From the NCBI RefSeq assembly GCF_016648105.1, contig NZ_JACVVE010000037.1, forward strand, positions 1 through 56,677: a DNA stretch of 56,677 nt, read 5' to 3'. Position numbers and translations under genes: made by a program. The DNA is from Pseudomonas sp. S31. Its GTDB lineage: Bacteria; Pseudomonadota; Gammaproteobacteria; Pseudomonadales; Pseudomonadaceae. A model generated the notes under the pieces. The model was not told the DNA's origin. It did not search any database and saw nothing but the letters and a program-made list of their open reading frames with translations. This document shows positions 53,399 to 56,677 of this stretch, piece by piece (within the stretch, counting starts at the first letter, position 1; each line of letters starts with the position of its first letter).

Positions 53399-54409
53399 TT
53401 ACCAGGTCACGCCGAAGCCTGCGGTATAGCGGGTCTTGTCCAGATCGCTGTCACGCGTGCCGCTGATGATGTCCTTCTCTGCCTTGAGGTTGAGCGAGGC
53501 CCATTCGGTGACCTTGTAGCGCAGACCGACCTCGGCATCCACCGAGTAATCGGCGGCGCCACCCAACGGCTTGGCGAATTCGCCATTGGTGAACAGCTGG
53601 ACGTTCTTGCCGATCAGGTAACGGGTGTAGTCCCACTTCACCGCCGCCGAATAGAAGTTGTCCTTGGCCCCGTCCTGGTACTCGAAGTCGGTACGGTTGA
53701 TCAGCGAGCCCAGCGAGAACGCGCCCAGCTCGTCGTCCCAGAACTGGTAGCCAGGGCCGGTACCGACGGTACGCTGGCGGGCCAGGTCTTCGATCTTGTC
53801 ACGCTTGTACTCCGCCCGCCCCTGCCAGAACCACTTCTCGGTGATGAAGCGATCGAGGGCATACTCGGCACTCCAGTTGTCGGTGGTGGTGACGTCGTCC
53901 TGGTTCTCGCGGTTGTATTCGCCTTCGGCATTGTGCCGCCAGCGACCGTGGCGGGCGGTGGTCTTGAAACTGATGTCGTAGTCGTCGGTATCGGTCTCGG
54001 CGCGCTTGTAGTCCATGGCCACGTCGACGTTGCCTTTCCAGGAGAAGTCCTCGACCAGCGGCTTGGGCTTGAGGATCTGCTGGATGCTGGCCAGGTCGAC
54101 GGTCTTGGGCGCCTCGCCATTGGCCAGCGTCACCTTGCCCGCCTCTGCGGCGCTGAGCGACTTGGCCTTCTCACCCGTGTAGGCGTCTTGCTTGACCAGC
54201 AATTCCTGGTCGCTTTCGAGGGTCTGAACCTGCTTCCAGTCCAGCGAGATGGTGCCCCCGTATGGGGTGTCGAGCACCAGTTTGCCACCATCGAAGACCT
54301 TGATCGTGCCGCTCAGCTTGTCACCGTTCTTCATCCAGACGGTATCGGCGAACGCAGGGGCGGCACACACGGAAACAGCTAGCAGGGACAGCAGGAATCT
54401 AGAATACAT
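53399..54409 (-). CDS. DUF481 outer-membrane beta-barrel protein
   Basis: The 336 residues start with a signal peptide (MYSRFLLSLLAVSVCAAPAFA). A small N-terminal domain follows (DTVWMKNGDKLSGTIKVFDGGKLVLDTPYGG), then a long barrel region made of alternating strands. The barrel ends in TRYTAGFGVTW, with the terminal aromatic residue used for outer-membrane insertion. DUF481 proteins (YdiY type) have no known transport substrate. The start at 54409 gives the signal; the extension upstream has no support. Confidence 0.8.
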   Translation of the reverse strand: MYSRFLLSLLAVSVCAAPAFADTVWMKNGDKLSGTIKVFDGGKLVLDTPYGGTISLDWKQVQTLESDQELLVKQDAYTGEKAKSLSAAEAGKVTLANGEAPKTVDLASIQQILKPKPLVEDFSWKGNVDVAMDYKRAETDTDDYDISFKTTARHGRWRHNAEGEYNRENQDDVTTTDNWSAEYALDRFITEKWFWQGRAEYKRDKIEDLARQRTVGTGPGYQFWDDELGAFSLGSLINRTDFEYQDGAKDNFYSAAVKWDYTRYLIGKNVQLFTNGEFAKPLGGAADYSVDAEVGLRYKVTEWASLNLKAEKDIISGTRDSDLDKTRYTAGFGVTW

Positions 54410-54562
54410 AAGCGGACTACAGGTTCGATTTGACGAAAAAAGCCGGGCATTATCCAGATACCGACGACCAGAGCAAGGACAGACCCACGACCCTGCTGTT
54501 GAGTTCAACTCTCATTTGCCCAACCGCTCGTCCGGTTTCATCCTCAGCCCAGGGGGGCCCTG

Positions 54563-54916
54563 ATGTCCGATGATTTTCACGCCGCACTTGAAACGCCCGA
54601 AGCCCGACGAACGGCGCTGTACTCGGTACTCGGCCAAGTGCCTGCCGGCAAGGTGGTGAGCTATGGCCAACTGGCCGAGTTGGCGGGGCTGGGGCGTGCC
54701 GCGCGCTGGGTGGGCCGCACCCTTAGCCAACTACCAGCCGATACCCGTCTGCCTTGGCACCGCGTGCTCGGCGCCGGTGGCCGCCTGAGCTTGGCGCTGG
54801 GTACCCCAGGCGGCGACGAACAGCGTGCGCGGCTGCGCGCAGAAGGTGTGAATGTGGCCAATAATCGTGTGGATATGACCCGCCATGGCTGGCGCCCAAT
54901 GGAGCACAGCGGTTAG
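54563..54916 (+). CDS. Alkyltransferase-like protein (ATL)
   Basis: The 117-residue protein is the DNA-binding domain of O6-alkylguanine-DNA alkyltransferases (SYGQLAELAGLGRAARWVGRTLSQ, including the Arg finger and recognition helix). The usual PCHR active site reads PWHR with Trp65 replacing the Cys. It therefore cannot accept the alkyl group. ATL proteins bind such lesions and hand them to nucleotide-excision repair. It is a short, complete gene that precedes ampG by 43 bases. Confidence 0.88.
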   Translation: MSDDFHAALETPEARRTALYSVLGQVPAGKVVSYGQLAELAGLGRAARWVGRTLSQLPADTRLPWHRVLGAGGRLSLALGTPGGDEQRARLRAEGVNVANNRVDMTRHGWRPMEHSG

Positions 54917-54959
54917 AGTGCGCGCTTTGTTTTCGTAAACTTGAGGCAGATGTTGGCCC

Positions 54960-56507
54960 ATGCCCCGTAAAACCTGGCGCGCTGCGCTCGCCGCCTATGC
55001 CAGCCCGTCAACCCTGGTGCTTCTGCTGCTCGGCTTTGCCGCCGGCTTGCCCTACATGCTGGTGTTCTCGACCCTGTCGGTGTGGCTGCGCGAGGCCGGG
55101 GTGGCCCGCGAGACCATCGGCTACGCCAGCCTGATCGGCCTGGCCTACGCCTTCAAGTGGGTGTGGTCGCCACTGCTCGACCAATGGCGCCTGCCGCTGC
55201 TTGGCCGTCTCGGCCGGCGCCGCTCGTGGCTGTTGCTATCGCAGGCGCTGGTGGTGCTGGGGCTGCTCGGCATGAGCCTGTGCGACCCGCAGCAGCACCT
55301 GTCTTGGCTGATCGCCCTGGCGGTACTGGTGGCCTTCGCCTCGGCCACCCAGGACATCGCGGTCGATGCCTATCGCCTGGAAATCGCCGACGATCAACGC
55401 CAGGCTGCCCTGGCCGCCAGCTACATGGCTGGCTACCGGATCGCTGCCCTGCTCGCCACTGCCGGTGCCTTGTTCTTCGCCGAATGGTTCGGCTCCACGG
55501 GCTTCGCCTACCTGCACAAGGCCTGGGCCGGGACTTACATGCTGTTTGGCGTGATGATGCTGCCCGCGCTGTTCACCACCCTGGTCATGCGCGAACCCGA
55601 CGTGCCGATGCGTACCCAGATCTCGGCGGCGCGCTACGGCCTGGTGCACCAGATGGCGTCGGTGTTCGTGCTGATCATCCTGCTGGTATCGGTGCCTGCC
55701 AGCTTCACGCAGATGTTCAACACCGGCTGGTCCAGCGTCATCTCGGGTGATGCCACCCCGCTCGACCTGCTGCTCGAGGACCGCGCCTTCCTGCGCCTGA
55801 TCCTCTACGTATCGCTGACCTGGGCGTGCCTGTCGGGCATGGGCCGTCGCGGCCTGGCCCCGGTACTGACGCCGATCAACGACTTCATCACCCGCTACCG
55901 CTGGCAGGCGTTGCTGCTGCTCGGGCTGATCGCCACCTATCGCATGTCGGACACGGTGATGGGCGTGATGGCCAACGTGTTCTACATCGACATGGGCTTC
56001 ACCAAGGACGAGATCGCCAGTGTCAGCAAGATCTTCGGGCTGATCATGACCTTGGTCGGCGCCGGTGCCGGTGGCCTGCTGATCGTGCGCTTCGGCATCC
56101 TGCCGATCCTGTTCGTCGGTGGCGCCGCCTCGGCAGCCACCAACCTGCTGTTCGTGATGCTGGCCGACATGGGACCGAACCTGAAGATGCTGGTGGTGAC
56201 CATTTCGCTCGACAACTTCAGTTCGGGCCTGGCCACCTCGGCGTTCGTCGCCTACCTGTCGAGCCTGACCAACCTGAAGTTCTCGGCCACCCAGTACGCC
56301 TTGCTCAGCTCGATCATGCTGCTGCTGCCGCGCCTGATTGGCGGCTACTCGGGGGTGATGGTGGAGAAGTTCGGGTACCACAACTTCTTCCTGATCACCG
56401 CGCTGCTGGGCGTACCGACGCTGATCCTGATCGCGCTGCACTGGCGCCAGGAAGTGGGGCGCGGCAAGCAGCAGCCGGTGGAACATTCGGCGGTCGAACG
56501 GCCCTGA
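54960..56507 (+). CDS. ampG: Muropeptide permease AmpG
   Basis: AmpG imports GlcNAc-anhydroMurNAc-peptides for cell-wall recycling and controls AmpC induction. The 515-residue major-facilitator protein has about 12-14 hydrophobic segments. It shows LLLLGFAAGLPYMLVFSTLSVWLREAGV at the start, ATQDIAVDAYRLEI near 125, YRMSDTVMGVMANVFYIDMGFTKDEIASVSKIFG, and SSIMLLLPRLIGGYSG near the end. These are AmpG family signatures. It follows the ATL gene on the same strand. Confidence 0.9.
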   Translation: MPRKTWRAALAAYASPSTLVLLLLGFAAGLPYMLVFSTLSVWLREAGVARETIGYASLIGLAYAFKWVWSPLLDQWRLPLLGRLGRRRSWLLLSQALVVLGLLGMSLCDPQQHLSWLIALAVLVAFASATQDIAVDAYRLEIADDQRQAALAASYMAGYRIAALLATAGALFFAEWFGSTGFAYLHKAWAGTYMLFGVMMLPALFTTLVMREPDVPMRTQISAARYGLVHQMASVFVLIILLVSVPASFTQMFNTGWSSVISGDATPLDLLLEDRAFLRLILYVSLTWACLSGMGRRGLAPVLTPINDFITRYRWQALLLLGLIATYRMSDTVMGVMANVFYIDMGFTKDEIASVSKIFGLIMTLVGAGAGGLLIVRFGILPILFVGGAASAATNLLFVMLADMGPNLKMLVVTISLDNFSSGLATSAFVAYLSSLTNLKFSATQYALLSSIMLLLPRLIGGYSGVMVEKFGYHNFFLITALLGVPTLILIALHWRQEVGRGKQQPVEHSAVERP

Positions 56508-56517
56508 GGTTATCGGT

Positions 56518-56606
56518 GCCTCTTCGCGGGTAAACCCGCTCCTACAGGAGCATGATGTCCCTGTAGGAGCGGGTTTATCGGGGCGCCGAACCGCCGCGAA
56601 GAGGCC
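56518..56606. repeat. REP pair with a 16-base insertion in one arm
   Basis: The first copy (56518-56548) is canonical. The facing copy (56560-56606) has GGGTTTA, then TCGGGGCGCCGAACCG (56578-56593), then CCGCGAAGAGGCC, where other loci have a single C between these halves. The insert is centred on GGCGCC. Bases 56607-56677 hold no recognisable feature. Confidence 0.8.
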
Positions 56607-56677
56607 GCTACAGGCAATCCAGATTACTGGGCCACAACCCCAGCCCGCCCACCGACCACCCACCACAGCGGCCACAG

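Overview
The window reads as a chromosomal segment of a Pseudomonas of the P. putida group. The evidence is high-GC coding throughout, nine loci of the putida-type REP element (core GCGGGTNNACCCGCTCCTACAG), an MvaT-type H-NS regulator, and a gene order from sodB through bifA, the imelysin operon, a MexVW-like pump, wapQ, a methyltransferase, colS/colR, groEL/groES, fxsA, a HugZ-like gene and DUF481 to ampG. That order matches, as I remember it, the P. aeruginosa PA4365-PA4393 neighbourhood. No tRNA, rRNA, CRISPR array, transposase or phage gene was seen.

Layout. 0.1-3 kb: a tightly overlapping three-gene surface-glycan-like operon (GT4 glycosyltransferase, DUF2334 deacetylase-like, LPG-synthase-TM flippase-like). 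3-11.5 kb: housekeeping genes (purU, mvaT, sbcB, a PilZ protein, a small TPR-like protein, pyk, a 2Fe-2S flavin reductase, class I fumarase with a structured leader). 11.6-18.8 kb: the main accessory block. It holds an unrecognised 643-residue protein built from two tandem copies of a ~290-residue unit, followed by an RHS protein split across two genes that overlap by ATGA. The second ends in a lower-GC C-terminal domain with a His-Gly / Ala-Cys pair resembling clan CD (caspase-like) peptidases. 18.8-32 kb: small metabolic and membrane-lipid operons (GNAT, PfpI, ClsB-YceI, serine hydrolase, ACAD-like, OlsBA ornithine-lipid synthesis, AcpH, ArsR-XenB, coiled-coil protein, epimerase, ArgP/ArgO). 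32-45 kb: sodB, the c-di-GMP phosphodiesterase gene bifA with a TTG start, an iron-linked lipoprotein set (imelysin IcmP behind a candidate Fur box, di-heme oxidoreductase, second imelysin, DUF1513), and a MexVW-like RND pump. 45-49.7 kb: the ColRS envelope two-component system between two probable targets, a methyltransferase-wapQ-small secreted protein operon and a PAP2 gene, each preceded by a ColR-box-like site. 49.7-56.5 kb: groESL with a heat-shock-type promoter, fxsA, a HugZ-like haem protein, a DUF481 outer-membrane protein, an alkyltransferase-like protein and ampG.

How the parts connect. Most of the window is conserved core centred on envelope homeostasis, iron and stress (ColRS, WapQ, ClsB, OlsBA, MexVW, imelysins, SodB, GroESL). 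The RHS block is the clear accessory insertion and the best candidate for an undescribed system. The first 50 bases are a C-rich low-complexity run that may be a contig-end artefact.
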